Shown here piece after piece: positions 35,496 through 43,857 of a stretch of 64,000 nt of DNA. The notes beneath the pieces are model-generated. The model had not been told where the DNA came from. It worked only from the letters and a program-made list of their open reading frames with translations, and ran no database searches. The translations under genes and the position numbers were made by a program. Within the stretch, counting starts at the first letter, position 1; each line of letters starts with the position of its first letter. The DNA comes from Streptomyces jumonjinensis (lineage in GTDB: Bacteria > Actinomycetota > Actinomycetes > Streptomycetales > Streptomycetaceae): NCBI RefSeq assembly GCF_009600885.1, contig NZ_VCLA01000155.1, positions 20,583 through 84,582 on the forward strand. The letters are read 5' to 3'.

Positions 35496-36704
35496 TCACC
35501 CCACCGGCGACGGGCTCGCCGCCAGCAGCTCCAGCCGTGGCCGGACGGTCTCCGGCTCCTCCGTGGCGGCGACGCGTACCCAGGGGCGCCCGGCGGGGCC
35601 GTACCAGGAGCCGGGGGCCAGCACGAGTCCGGCGGTACGGGCCGCCCACCGGACGAACCGGTCGCCGTCCCCTCCGGGTGCTTTGAGCCAGACGAACATG
35701 CCGCCCTCGGGAGGGGCGCAGCGCAGCCCCGCCGCGTTGAGCAGTTCCACCAGCGAGGTCACGCGGTGTCTGGTGCGCCGGCGCTGGCGGGTCACCCGGT
35801 GGTCCTCGGTGAGCAGCCGTACGGCGGCGGTCTGCGCGGGGGTGGCCGCCATCAGGCCCGCGTCGCGGCGCCGGTCGGCCAGGGCCCGTACCAGCCGGGG
35901 ATCGCCCGCGTAGAACCCGACCCGGAGCCCTGGGGCGTGGGAGCGTTTGGAGAGGCTGTGCACGGCCAGGACGCCGTCGACACCGCTGGAGAGGATCGTC
36001 GCGGCCCGGTGCTTCCAGGTCTGTTCGGCGTATGCCTCGTCCGAGAGGACGAGTACGCCGTGGGTCCGTCCCCACCGGGCGATGGCGTCGAGTGCGTCGA
36101 CCACGCCGGTCGGGTTGGCGGGGCTGTTGACCCAGAGGCAGAGCGCGCGGCGGGCATCGGCCGCCGGTACCCGGTCCAGCCGCATTCTCAGGTCGTCGCC
36201 CATCGGCACTCTGACGGTCCGCAGTCCGGCCAGTTCGGCTCCCACGGCGTAGGTGGGGTAGCACAGTGAGGGGATGAGTACGGTGTCGCGGGTGCCTGAG
36301 TCGTGGGTGCCTGAGTGGCGGGCGCCGCCGCCCTGCTCCCGGCTCAGGAACAGGGCGGCGGACGCGATGAACTCCTTCGTCCCGACGCACACGGCGACCG
36401 ATTCGTCCGGTAGGGACACCTGGAAGCGCCGGCGCAGGGATGCGGCTGCCGCTGCCCGCAGTGCGCCGGATCCGGCGCTCTTCGGATAGCCGGGGTCGCT
36501 CCGCTCCTCGCCGTCGGCGGCGAACCAGTCCGGTTCGGCGTCACAGGCCACACCCAGGGAGAGATCGAGTGGCTCCCTTCCTCCGTGCCGTGCCATCGCG
36601 AGCAGGTGCTCCCGGGTCAGGGGGGCAGCCTCTCCGGCCTCTCCGGCCTCCCCTTCCGGCCCGGCCGCGCTGCTGCCGCCCGGCGCCGGTTCCGGCTGCC
36701 TCAT
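35496..36704 (-). CDS. class I/II PLP aminotransferase (DapC-like)
   Basis: A 402-residue fold-type I aminotransferase. SDPGYPKSAGSGALRAAAAA holds the substrate-loop Tyr/Pro, WVNSPANPTG the PLP-binding Asn, VLSDEAYAEQTW the Asp and Tyr, VHSLSKRSHAPGLRVGF the Schiff-base Lys and phosphate-binding Arg, and WVRVAAT near the end the carboxylate-binding Arg. The order is that of N-succinyldiaminopimelate aminotransferases, fitting the DapD-like neighbour. The first 27 residues are Gly/Glu/Ala-rich. ATG 36704 overlaps the decarboxylase stop by four bases. Amino donor unknown, glutamate likely. Confidence 0.88.
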   Translation of the reverse strand: MRQPEPAPGGSSAAGPEGEAGEAGEAAPLTREHLLAMARHGGREPLDLSLGVACDAEPDWFAADGEERSDPGYPKSAGSGALRAAAAASLRRRFQVSLPDESVAVCVGTKEFIASAALFLSREQGGGARHSGTHDSGTRDTVLIPSLCYPTYAVGAELAGLRTVRVPMGDDLRMRLDRVPAADARRALCLWVNSPANPTGVVDALDAIARWGRTHGVLVLSDEAYAEQTWKHRAATILSSGVDGVLAVHSLSKRSHAPGLRVGFYAGDPRLVRALADRRRDAGLMAATPAQTAAVRLLTEDHRVTRQRRRTRHRVTSLVELLNAAGLRCAPPEGGMFVWLKAPGGDGDRFVRWAARTAGLVLAPGSWYGPAGRPWVRVAATEEPETVRPRLELLAASPSPVG

Positions 36705-38041
36705 CGGAGGGTCGCCTCATGGAGCGAGCCGGCCGCCCGACGGTGGTGGGAGTGGGGGTGGGGCCGGGCGGGAAGACCGTCCGGGGGGAAGACCAGTGTG
36801 GAGAAGTGGTCGCGTTCCTGCTCCTCGGCCCGCCGGATGAGCTGGACCGAGCCATCGCTCCGCAGCAGCAGTTCCTTGGGGCGCAGCCGTCCGTTGTAGG
36901 TGAATCCCATGGCGTGCCCGTGCGCGCCGGTGTCATGGATCAGGAGGGTGTCGCCCTCGGTGAGTTCGGGAAGCTCACGATCCGTCCCGAACCTGTCGTT
37001 GTTCTCGCAGAGCGACCCCACGACGTCGACGGTGCGCGAGGGGCCGTCCGGGACCCAGGGGGCGCTGATGTGATGGTAGGCCCCGGCGTACAGGCCCGGT
37101 CGCATGAGGGAACTCATGCTCGCGTCGACGCCCACGTACTCGCGCCACTTGCTCATCCGGTTGACGACCCTGGTGACGAGCACGCCATGGGGGCCGGTGA
37201 TGTATCTGCCGCTCTCGAAGCAGAGCCGTGGAATCTCCGTCCGCTGCGCGCGGGCCCACCCGGTCAGTGCGGTCCGCAGCTCCCGGCCCAGTGCGGCGAG
37301 ATCGAAGGGCGGGTCCTCCGGCCGGTAGGGAATGCCGATGCCGCCGCCGAGGTTGAGGAATTCCACGGTCACCCCGGTTCGTTCCCGGATCATCGTGGCG
37401 TGCCGCAGGAGGATGTCCAGTGTCCGTACGATCGGGGCGACGCGCAGGACGTTCGAGGCGACCATCATATGGAGCCCGAGATGCTGTACGCCCAGTTCCC
37501 CGGCGCGTATCACGGCTTCGGTCAGCCGATGGGTGGGGATTCCGAACTTGGCGTCCTGGGGGCTCCCCAGAAAGACGTTCTCGCTCGGCGCTTCGCCGGG
37601 GTTCACCCGCAGGGACAGGGTGTCCACCGGGTGGTCGCCGTCGACGAGGTCGGCCAGTTTCTCCAGCACGGCCAGATCATCGATGTTGATCAGCGCTGAG
37701 CGTCCTGCGGCGGCGGCCAGTTCTTCTCTGCTGGTGTTGTTCGAGGTGAAGAAGACGTCGTGCGCACGGGCCCCGACCCGTCCGGCCAGGTCGATCTCGG
37801 GGAGAGAGCTGCAGTCGAATCCGAATCCATGGCTGCGCATGATCTCCAGGATGGAGGGGTTCGGCAGGGCCTTGACGGCGAAGTACTCCCGGAACGGAAG
37901 GCCGGCGAAGGTCTCGTTGAAGTATGCGCAGGTGTCGGATATTCCCTGCTCGTCATAGAGATGGAACGGGGTGCCGAAATGCTCGACGGCGTCCCGGAGC
38001 ACCGGCCGTAAGCGGCGGCTGAATGCCTCACTCATCGGCAT
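36701..38041 (-). CDS. diaminopimelate-decarboxylase-like (LysA paralogue) PLP enzyme
   Basis: A 446-residue fold-type III (alanine-racemase-like) decarboxylase. EYFAVKALPNPSIL near residues 54-66 carries the PLP Lys, LGLHMMVASN the active-site His strand, EFLNLGGGIGIPY the Gly-rich phosphate loop, CFESGRYITG the Glu/Arg pair, and GSLCENNDRF the Cys-Glu substrate motif (normally CESGD), with DTGAHGHAMGFTYNGRLRP following. The C-terminal ~35 residues are His/Pro/Arg-rich. Normal LysA makes L-lysine from meso-DAP; the CENND variant and HMMVASN loop suggest another diamino-acid substrate. The tabtoxin protein TabA is also a LysA paralogue. Confidence 0.88.
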   Translation of the reverse strand: MPMSEAFSRRLRPVLRDAVEHFGTPFHLYDEQGISDTCAYFNETFAGLPFREYFAVKALPNPSILEIMRSHGFGFDCSSLPEIDLAGRVGARAHDVFFTSNNTSREELAAAAGRSALINIDDLAVLEKLADLVDGDHPVDTLSLRVNPGEAPSENVFLGSPQDAKFGIPTHRLTEAVIRAGELGVQHLGLHMMVASNVLRVAPIVRTLDILLRHATMIRERTGVTVEFLNLGGGIGIPYRPEDPPFDLAALGRELRTALTGWARAQRTEIPRLCFESGRYITGPHGVLVTRVVNRMSKWREYVGVDASMSSLMRPGLYAGAYHHISAPWVPDGPSRTVDVVGSLCENNDRFGTDRELPELTEGDTLLIHDTGAHGHAMGFTYNGRLRPKELLLRSDGSVQLIRRAEEQERDHFSTLVFPPDGLPARPHPHSHHRRAAGSLHEATLR

Positions 38042-38125
38042 CGTCGGTTTCTGTCCTCTCTGATCCGGCCGTGGCGGCCGCCACGGCTCCGGGTACGGCG
38101 ATCGGACCCGCCGCCCGGGCGGGCG

Positions 38126-38803
38126 TCACGCCGCGGTCTGCGCGATCAGCACCGATCGGTGGCGGGGGCCCGAGATCGGGCGGGAGTAGGTGAAGGTCCG
38201 GCATTCGGCGAACGAGAACCCCGCGTCGTACGCCTGGTCGGCGAGATAGTCCTCGGAGAGCCAGTAGAAGGCGTTCACCCCGGGAGCGGCCTCGGCGGGC
38301 TCCCCCGACCTGGTGCTGTCATTGGACGCGATCAGGGTGCCGCCGTCCGTGAACCACGAGCGGATGCGGTGGAGGATGGGCAGTGTGCGGGTGTCCGGGT
38401 CGTACAGATGCCCGAACAGTCCGTCCGCGTAGACCACCGGCCACTCTCCCGGGGCCGGGCTCCATTCGCGGACATCGGCCAACAGACTCGTCAGGCCCTT
38501 CCGCCGCGCCAGCCGCACGGCCTCCGGCATCGCGTCGACGGCGAGTACGTCATACCCCTGGGCTGCCAGCTCGGCCTCGATCACGGCGTTTCCGCAGCCG
38601 AGGCTGAGAAGCCTGCGGGCGTCGCTCTTGGCGAGAGCCTCCACCAGGGTGCCGAGCATCATCTCCCGATACTCATGGGAGTAGGTGGAAGGGGTCACCG
38701 AATCCCCGCGGGCCGCCCCCTGCTCCCATACGTCGAATATGGAAGGGGAGTTGTCCTCTCGCCCGGAATAGAACTTCTTGAGATCTTCCTGACTAGCGCT
38801 CAC
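38126..38803 (-). CDS. class I SAM-dependent methyltransferase, first gene of the DAP-like operon
   Basis: A 225-residue protein. LLSLGCGNAVIEAELAAQGY is SAM motif I, VLAVDAMPEAV motif II, WPVVYADGLFGHLYDP motif IV and WFTDGGTLIASND motif VI. The start is set at GTG 38803 because a strong GGGAGGAAAA ribosome site lies immediately upstream; longer in-frame ATG starts have no such site. It heads the leftward operon, 84 bp before the LysA-like gene. A C-methylation of an amino-acid intermediate would parallel the methionine-derived methyl carbon in tabtoxinine-beta-lactam; the acceptor here is inferred only. Confidence 0.88.
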   Translation of the reverse strand: MSASQEDLKKFYSGREDNSPSIFDVWEQGAARGDSVTPSTYSHEYREMMLGTLVEALAKSDARRLLSLGCGNAVIEAELAAQGYDVLAVDAMPEAVRLARRKGLTSLLADVREWSPAPGEWPVVYADGLFGHLYDPDTRTLPILHRIRSWFTDGGTLIASNDSTRSGEPAEAAPGVNAFYWLSEDYLADQAYDAGFSFAECRTFTYSRPISGPRHRSVLIAQTAA

Positions 38804-39101
38804 ATTTTCCTCCCATTGGCGGATCGACCCGTGCGGAGAACCCTCGGAAGGGTTCTTCTGGATTCCCTGGAATTGCTGCATGGAAGTAATTTGACGTGGC
38901 AACAGAACGTGCTGGACGAAAGTGCGGAGAGGTTGGCCTCGTTCGGCTTTCAACGGTAGATGCGAGAGCGAGGAAATCAACGATGGTATTCAGTCAGGAG
39001 ACTTGTCCTGAAGAATCTGGCGAAACTCCCTCCGGGGGAGGTTCGGGGCTCATTTCCTTCAGCCTTCCCATAGGCGGGAGAGATGTCGGGGAATGTTGGT
39101 T

Positions 39102-39126
39102 CGACTCTCCCGCAGGGGGAGAGTCG
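39102..39126. promoter_or_regulatory. perfect 10-bp inverted repeat in the divergent region
   Basis: CGACTCTCCC at 39102-39111 is inverted exactly as GGGAGAGTCG at 39117-39126 around a five-base centre. It lies about 300 bases upstream of the methyltransferase start and 500 upstream of the kinase start. With divergent genes on both sides it is better explained as an operator or a 5'-leader hairpin than as a terminator. Confidence 0.55.
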
Positions 39127-39443
39127 GACCTGTCATGGCGCCATGGGGACGTATGCCGGAAGTCCTCGTACACCGTGTATCCGATCTTCGCTTCGTAGCC
39201 GATGGCAGGGCCGGCGGGGGTGGTCTTGCGCCGGGCTCTCGGACTCGTCCCCCGCGGGGATTCCGCGGGGCCGCCGCGGCCCGCTTCTCAGGAGCGGACC
39301 GACTTCCGCGACGCACTTCAAGGAGTACTCGGATACGGAGCACGACGGCATCGATGCCAGCGGCCGGTCTCCCTTCCGGCCAGCCCGCCCCGCCGGGTTC
39401 CTGCTAGCTGCAAACGCGGAGGCCAACTCGTCGGGCGTCGCGG

Positions 39444-39491
39444 CCGGATGCTCCTCGCCGGATGCCGCGACCGGATGCTCCTCGCCGGATG
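39444..39491. repeat. 21-bp direct repeat upstream of the GAF kinase gene
   Basis: Bases 39444-39464 recur identically at 39471-39491, separated by six bases. Core CGGATGCTCCTCGCCGGATG. Two copies only; not CRISPR-like. Confidence 0.85.
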
Positions 39492-39631
39492 GGGACGCGG
39501 GCTCGCCGCACCGGTGGCCTGATCCCGTAAGCGCACGTTGACGAGCCTTCGTGCCGGGAGCACGCTGGTACGTTGGCGGGTATCCGGGGACGCGGGGCGT
39601 CACCGGCGGGTAGGAGGGCCTGACAGCTGTC

Positions 39632-41362
39632 GTGTCGAGCGAGCAGATCGTCCAGGAGCGGGCGGCGCTGCGCCGGGTGGCGACACTGGTGGCCACGGCC
39701 ACTCCACCGGAACAGGTGTTCGCCGCCGTCGCTGCCGAGGCCGGACGGTTGCTCGGCAGCGATCTGGCCGGTATCTGCCGGTTTGACGCGGACGGCACTG
39801 CGGCAGCCGTCGGAGCCTGGTCCAGAAGCGGCCACGGTAGGCCCTTCCCCGTCGGCACCCGGGTGCCGCTTGGCGGGAGAAACGTGGCGACGCTGGTGTT
39901 CGAGACGGGCCGACCGGCCCGGATCGACACCGCCGCCGACGCTTCCGGCACCCCCGCCGCCTACGCCCGGGAGCGGGGTTTCGGCCCGGTGGTCGGCGTG
40001 CCGATCGATGTCGAGGGCCGACCGTGGGGCGTGGTGATGGTGATCTCGCTGTCCCCGCAGCCGTTCCCGCCGGACACCGAGGACCGGCTGGCCGGGTTCA
40101 CCGAACTGGTGGCGACCGCCATCGCGAACACGCAGGCACGGGTGGAGTTGCGGGAATTCGCCGAGGAGCAGGCGGCGCTGCGCCGGGTGGCGACACTGGT
40201 CGCGAGAGCGGCGCCTTCGGAGGAGGTGTTCGCGGCGGTCGCCGCCGAGGTCGGGCAGCTGCTGGCGGTCGACTTCACGGTCCTCGGCCGGTACGAGCCG
40301 GCCGGCGCGGCTACTTACGTCGCGGCCTGGACCAGGACGGGCCGTGATTTCCCGGTCGGCATCCGGGTGGAACCCGGGGGCCTCAATGTGCACACCCTGG
40401 TGTTCGAGTCGGGCCGTTCGGCGCGGATCGACGACTACGGCGCCACGACTTCGGGCACGGCCGCCCAGATCGGCCGTGACTGGGGGTTCCGCGCCGCGGT
40501 GGGGATGCCGATCAGCGTCGAGGGGCGCCTGTGGGGTTGTGTCAGCGTGGCGTCGATGCGTAACGAGCCGCTGCCGCCGGACACCGAGGACCGGCTGGCC
40601 GCGTTCACCGAACTGGTGGCGACCGCCATCGCCAACGCCGAGGCGCAGGCGGCGCTCACCGCCTCGCGGGCACGGATCGTGGCCGCCGCCGACACCGCCC
40701 GCCGCCGCATCGAACGCGACCTGCACGACGGCACCCAGCAACGCCTCGTCTCCCTGGCCCTTCAACTGCGCACCGCGCAACTGGCGGTGCCACCGGGCCC
40801 CGGTGAACTGAGCCGGCGGCTCGACGAGGTGGCCAATGGGCTGGTCGCCGCCGTCGAGGAGCTCCGCGAGGTCGCCCGCGGCATCCACCCCGCGGTGCTC
40901 GCCGAGGGCGGACTCCACCCGGCGCTCAAGGCGCTGGCCCGGCGGTCCGCCATCCCGGTCCGTCTCGACATGCAGACGCGGGAACGCTACCCGGAGCCGA
41001 TCGAGATCGCCGCTTACTACGCCGTCTCCGAGGCCCTGACCAACGCCGCCAAGCACGCCGGTGCCACCGTCGCCGACGTCCACGTGGCCACTCGGGACGG
41101 CCGGCTCCACGTCAGCATCCGCGACGACGGCCACGGCGGCGCCGACCCGCATCGCGGCTCCGGCCTCATCGGCCTCACCGACCGCGTCGAGGCCCTCGGC
41201 GGCCAGCTGCGGCTGCACAGCCCCTCCCGCGCCGGTACGACCATCCAGCTGTCACTGCCCCTCACCGTCCCCGGCGCACCGTACGACACCGCGGTCACCG
41301 GTCCACGGGACCGCCGAACCGGTGGCCGGGAAGGTCGCTCGTGCCCCACCGCCGGCCCGTGA
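39632..41362 (+). CDS. soluble NarL-family sensor histidine kinase with two tandem GAF domains
   Basis: A 576-residue kinase without membrane helices. GAF 1 spans residues ~10-165 and GAF 2 ~175-340; each starts with nearly the same AALRRVATLVA segment and ends with ELVATAIAN, so they arose by internal duplication. The HisKA_3 phosphoacceptor reads RRRIERDLHDGTQQRLVSLA (His in DLHDG), followed by the HATPase with EALTNAAKHAG (N box) and GSGLIGLTDRVEALGG (G box). DevS-like layout, possibly sensing a small ligand or redox through GAF. GTG 39632 has AGGAGGG 14 bases upstream. Followed by a receiver-only gene and facing a NarL-type regulator. Confidence 0.9.
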   Translation: MSSEQIVQERAALRRVATLVATATPPEQVFAAVAAEAGRLLGSDLAGICRFDADGTAAAVGAWSRSGHGRPFPVGTRVPLGGRNVATLVFETGRPARIDTAADASGTPAAYARERGFGPVVGVPIDVEGRPWGVVMVISLSPQPFPPDTEDRLAGFTELVATAIANTQARVELREFAEEQAALRRVATLVARAAPSEEVFAAVAAEVGQLLAVDFTVLGRYEPAGAATYVAAWTRTGRDFPVGIRVEPGGLNVHTLVFESGRSARIDDYGATTSGTAAQIGRDWGFRAAVGMPISVEGRLWGCVSVASMRNEPLPPDTEDRLAAFTELVATAIANAEAQAALTASRARIVAAADTARRRIERDLHDGTQQRLVSLALQLRTAQLAVPPGPGELSRRLDEVANGLVAAVEELREVARGIHPAVLAEGGLHPALKALARRSAIPVRLDMQTRERYPEPIEIAAYYAVSEALTNAAKHAGATVADVHVATRDGRLHVSIRDDGHGGADPHRGSGLIGLTDRVEALGGQLRLHSPSRAGTTIQLSLPLTVPGAPYDTAVTGPRDRRTGGREGRSCPTAGP

Positions 41363-41447
41363 CCGGCCGGCCCCGGCGCGCTCTGACCCGAACGGACTAC
41401 CAGCTAGCGGCAATGCGCCGGGAGCTCCATGCTGCGATGCTGCTCTC

Positions 41448-41819
41448 ATGGTGCGTTGCCTGATCGTCGACGACAGCCCAGCCTTCCTGGTCGCGGCGAG
41501 CGGGCTGCTACGGCACCAGGGCATCACCGTCGTCGGCCTGGCAGCCAACGGCGCGGAGGCACTGCGGGGGGCCGAATGGGTGCGGCCCGACGTGGCGCTG
41601 GTCGACCTCGACCTCGGGGGCGAGAGCGGGCTGGAACTGACCGAGCGGCTGCACCGCCGATCGGTCCCCACGATCCTGATCTCCACCCACGCCGAGCAGG
41701 ACTACCGGGACCTGATCAACGCCAGCCCGGCCATCGGGTTCCTGCCGAAGGCGTCGCTGTCCGGACGTGCCATCACAGACCTGCTCGACGCCCGCGTCAC
41801 TGGGCCTCCAGAAAAGTGA
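41448..41819 (+). CDS. stand-alone receiver-domain response regulator
   Basis: A 123-residue CheY-like protein: CLIVDDSPAFL (acidic pocket), VALVDLDLGGESG (phospho-acceptor Asp), TILISTHAEQ (Ser/Thr switch) and GFLPKASLS (Lys). It ends right after the receiver, with no DNA-binding domain, which is unusual downstream of a NarL-family kinase. Its 3' end overlaps that of the convergent NarL-type regulator by 23 bases. It might be a phosphate sink or an adaptor for the GAF kinase, or have lost an effector domain through a rearrangement at this convergent junction. Confidence 0.85.
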   Translation: MVRCLIVDDSPAFLVAASGLLRHQGITVVGLAANGAEALRGAEWVRPDVALVDLDLGGESGLELTERLHRRSVPTILISTHAEQDYRDLINASPAIGFLPKASLSGRAITDLLDARVTGPPEK

Positions 41820-42450
41820 TCACGGCGAGCACCCGGCGGTGGTCCTCCTCGGCCTCCGGCAGGCTCAACTTGGCCAGCAGACTGCGGATGTGCTTCTCCA
41901 CGGTGCCCTCGGTGATCCACAGCCGGCGGGCGATCCCGGCGTTCGAACGGCCCTCGGCCATCAGCGCCAGCACCTCCCGCTCCCGCGCGCTCAGCGCCGC
42001 GAGCGGATCTATTCGACGACGTACCGACACCAGTTCCCGCACCAGAGCCGGGTCGACCACCGAACCGCCCCTGGCGACCCGCTCCAGCGTGTCGAGGAAC
42101 TCCGCCACGTCGACCACCCGGCTCTTCAGCAGGTATCCGATGCCCCGCCCGCTGGCCAGCAGCTCCATCGCGTGCTCCACATCGGCATGGGCCGAGAGCA
42201 CCAGAATCCCGACCTCAGGAAGCTCCCTCCGGATCACATGGGCCGCCGCCAGCCCCTCCGTGGTGTGCGTCGGCGGCATCCGGATGTCCACGATCACCAG
42301 ATCCGGCCGGTGCCGACGGACCAGGTCGACCAGCCCCGTCGCGTCTCCGGCCTGCCCCACCACCCTGTGTCCGGATCGGTCGAGCAGGCTGGCCAACCCC
42401 TCACGCAGTAGAACGTCATCCTCGGCCAGCACGACTCTCATCTCTGCCAT
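41797..42450 (-). CDS. NarL/FixJ-type response regulator (receiver plus LuxR HTH)
   Basis: A 217-residue regulator. RVVLAEDDVLLREGL is the acidic pocket, LVIVDIRMPPTHTTEG the phospho-Asp loop, GILVLSAHAD the switch Ser, and GYLLKSRV the Lys. The C-terminal HTH reads LSAREREVLALMAEGRSNAG then RLWITEGTVEKHIRSLLAKL. ATG 42450 (MAEMRVV) is chosen; ATG 42441 and a GTG at 42471 are also in frame and no start has a strong ribosome site. Likely partner of the GAF kinase at 39632 although transcribed towards it. Confidence 0.9.
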   Translation of the reverse strand: MAEMRVVLAEDDVLLREGLASLLDRSGHRVVGQAGDATGLVDLVRRHRPDLVIVDIRMPPTHTTEGLAAAHVIRRELPEVGILVLSAHADVEHAMELLASGRGIGYLLKSRVVDVAEFLDTLERVARGGSVVDPALVRELVSVRRRIDPLAALSAREREVLALMAEGRSNAGIARRLWITEGTVEKHIRSLLAKLSLPEAEEDHRRVLAVITFLEAQ

Positions 42451-42525
42451 GGCAGGCATTATCGACCACACATCGGACGCGCCTGGCGCTGTCTTCCCCG
42501 CGCCACGGGAGACTGTCTGCCTGGA

Positions 42526-43392
42526 TCACCGGCCGATGGCGTCGAGTTCGGTGACCGCGTCGGCCGGTAGGCGGAGGCCGGCCGCGGCGACGTTCTCGTG
42601 CAGGTGGGTGAGGGAGGAGGTGCCGGGGATCAGTACGGTGGTGGTGGAGCGCTGGAGCAGCCAGGCCAGTGCGACCTGTTGGGGAGTGGCGTCCAGGCGG
42701 GCGGCGACGGTGTTCAGGGTCTTGGACTGCAGGGGGCTGAATCCGCCGAGGGGGAAGAACGAGGCGAAGGCGATGCCCTCGGCCGCGCAGCGGTCCACGA
42801 GCGCGTCGTCCGTCCGGTCGGCCAGGTTGTAGAGGTTCTGCACGGTGACGACGGGGGCGATGGCCTGTGCCTCGGTCAGCTGGGCATCGGTGACATTGCT
42901 GAGACCGAGATGGCGGATCAGGCCCTCCTCGCGGAGGTCGGCCAGGGTGCCGAACGCGTCGGCGACGGACCCCTTGGACGGATCCTCCACCGAGTCGAGG
43001 CGGAGGTTGACGACATCGAGCACGTCCAGGCCGAGGTGCTGGAGGTTCCCGTGGACCTGGGCTGTGAGCTCGGCGGGCTCCAGGGAGGGGATCCAGTCGC
43101 CGTCATCGCCGCGGCGGGCGCCGACCTTGGTGACGATGTGCAGGTCCGCGGGGTAGGGGTGCAGGGCTTCCCTGATGATCTCGTTGACGACGGTGGGCCC
43201 GTAGTAGTCGCTGGTGTCGATGTGCGTGATGCCGAGGCCGACCGCCTCGCGGAGCACCGCGAGCGCCTGGTCGCGGTCCCTGGGCGGGCCGAAGACGCCG
43301 GGGCCCGCCAGTTGCATGGCGCCGTAGCCCATCCGGCTGATCGTGAGACCGTCCGCCGCTGTGAGGGTTCCGCCGGGAGCCGTGGTGGCCAT
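42526..43392 (-). CDS. aldo/keto reductase
   Basis: A 288-residue TIM-barrel NADPH-dependent oxidoreductase. SRMGYGAMQLAGPG is the N-terminal family motif, HIDTSDYYGP contributes the catalytic Asp and Tyr, LHIVTKVGAR the Lys, and VTVQNLYNLAD plus VLIPGTSSL the cofactor-binding end of the barrel. The catalytic His strand reads VVNLRLDS, with Asn/Leu where the usual YxxHD His would be. ATG 43392 follows GAAGGAAGG. Upstream lies a tandem-repeat promoter region. Substrate carbonyl unknown. Confidence 0.9.
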   Translation of the reverse strand: MATTAPGGTLTAADGLTISRMGYGAMQLAGPGVFGPPRDRDQALAVLREAVGLGITHIDTSDYYGPTVVNEIIREALHPYPADLHIVTKVGARRGDDGDWIPSLEPAELTAQVHGNLQHLGLDVLDVVNLRLDSVEDPSKGSVADAFGTLADLREEGLIRHLGLSNVTDAQLTEAQAIAPVVTVQNLYNLADRTDDALVDRCAAEGIAFASFFPLGGFSPLQSKTLNTVAARLDATPQQVALAWLLQRSTTTVLIPGTSSLTHLHENVAAAGLRLPADAVTELDAIGR

Positions 43393-43418
43393 GGCGTGCC
43401 TTCCTTCTCTGCCGGGCA

Positions 43419-43480
43419 GGCCGTCCGGGCCGTCCGGGCGATCCTGGCCGTTCGGGCCGTCCGGGCCGTCCGGGCGATCC
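43419..43480. repeat. GC-rich tandem repeat upstream of the aldo/keto reductase
   Basis: The 9-bp unit GCCGTCCGG is repeated, and the whole block forms two ~30-base half copies each ending GGGCGATCC. It lies 27-88 bases upstream of the reductase start, where promoter elements would be expected. Confidence 0.8.
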
Positions 43481-43857
43481 GTGACGACCTGCCGCATCTC
43501 TCGCTCTCCACCCCGCACGATGATCTCGCCACTGCCTTCGTGTCTCCGCAACTCGACGGCACACGGTTTCCGACGTGGGCCGTGGCTCTGACATCAGCCC
43601 CTGACGTGGGTGGCCGCACGGGCGAATCACCTGGTCGTTGACATGTGCACTCAGTATTGATCGTCTCGTCCCCTGGTGTGAGGCTGCTCGAACGGCGCTA
43701 CGGGCGACGGCCGTTGCCCGTGTCTTCAGCGTTGAGACGCGCCCACCGTCCACCGCTGTCGGCTTGAGAGAACAGATCGGGTTCACCACGGAGGTGCATA
43801 CGTGTCCAGCCGGCATGTCAGGACACGGGACAGCCGCGGCAAACGGCCGAGCGGCTC
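43481..43857. other. noncoding region between the repeats and the LAL fragment
   Basis: With the repeat block this completes a 465-base gap without a gene. It should hold the promoters for the leftward reductase and for the former LAL regulator to the right. Nothing with a ribosome site and coding character was found. Confidence 0.4.

Larger units (their letters stand above)
38804..39631. other. 828-base divergent noncoding region between the DAP-like operon and the GAF kinase gene
   Basis: The longest gene-free stretch in the window. It contains the operon's ribosome site at its left end, the 10-bp palindrome at 39102-39126, a second C/G-rich dyad near 39025-39042 and the 21-bp direct repeat. 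Bases 38870-39060 are relatively A/T-rich for this genome, the probable promoter area of the leftward operon. No open frame with start, ribosome site and coding character was found, but a short regulatory RNA or leader peptide cannot be excluded. Confidence 0.5.

Noticed and set aside
34544..38041. Reading the DapD-, DapC- and LysA-like genes as the primary lysine operon
   Set aside because: DapA, DapE and DapF are absent, the DapD is of another type from the usual actinobacterial enzyme, LysA motifs are altered, and the genes are coupled to an aldolase, DUF6421 and a methyltransferase. Not excluded, but less likely.
30675..38803. Calling the operon a tabtoxin cluster
   Set aside because: Only the LysA/DapD paralogy and methyltransferase logic agree; no beta-lactam synthetase, ATP-grasp ligase or peptidase gene is present.
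39138..39540. Open frames in the divergent region, one ending RKSSYTVYPIFAS that faintly resembles a DUF397 WRKSSYS motif
   Set aside because: No ribosome site, no start with family-like N terminus, and only five matching residues.
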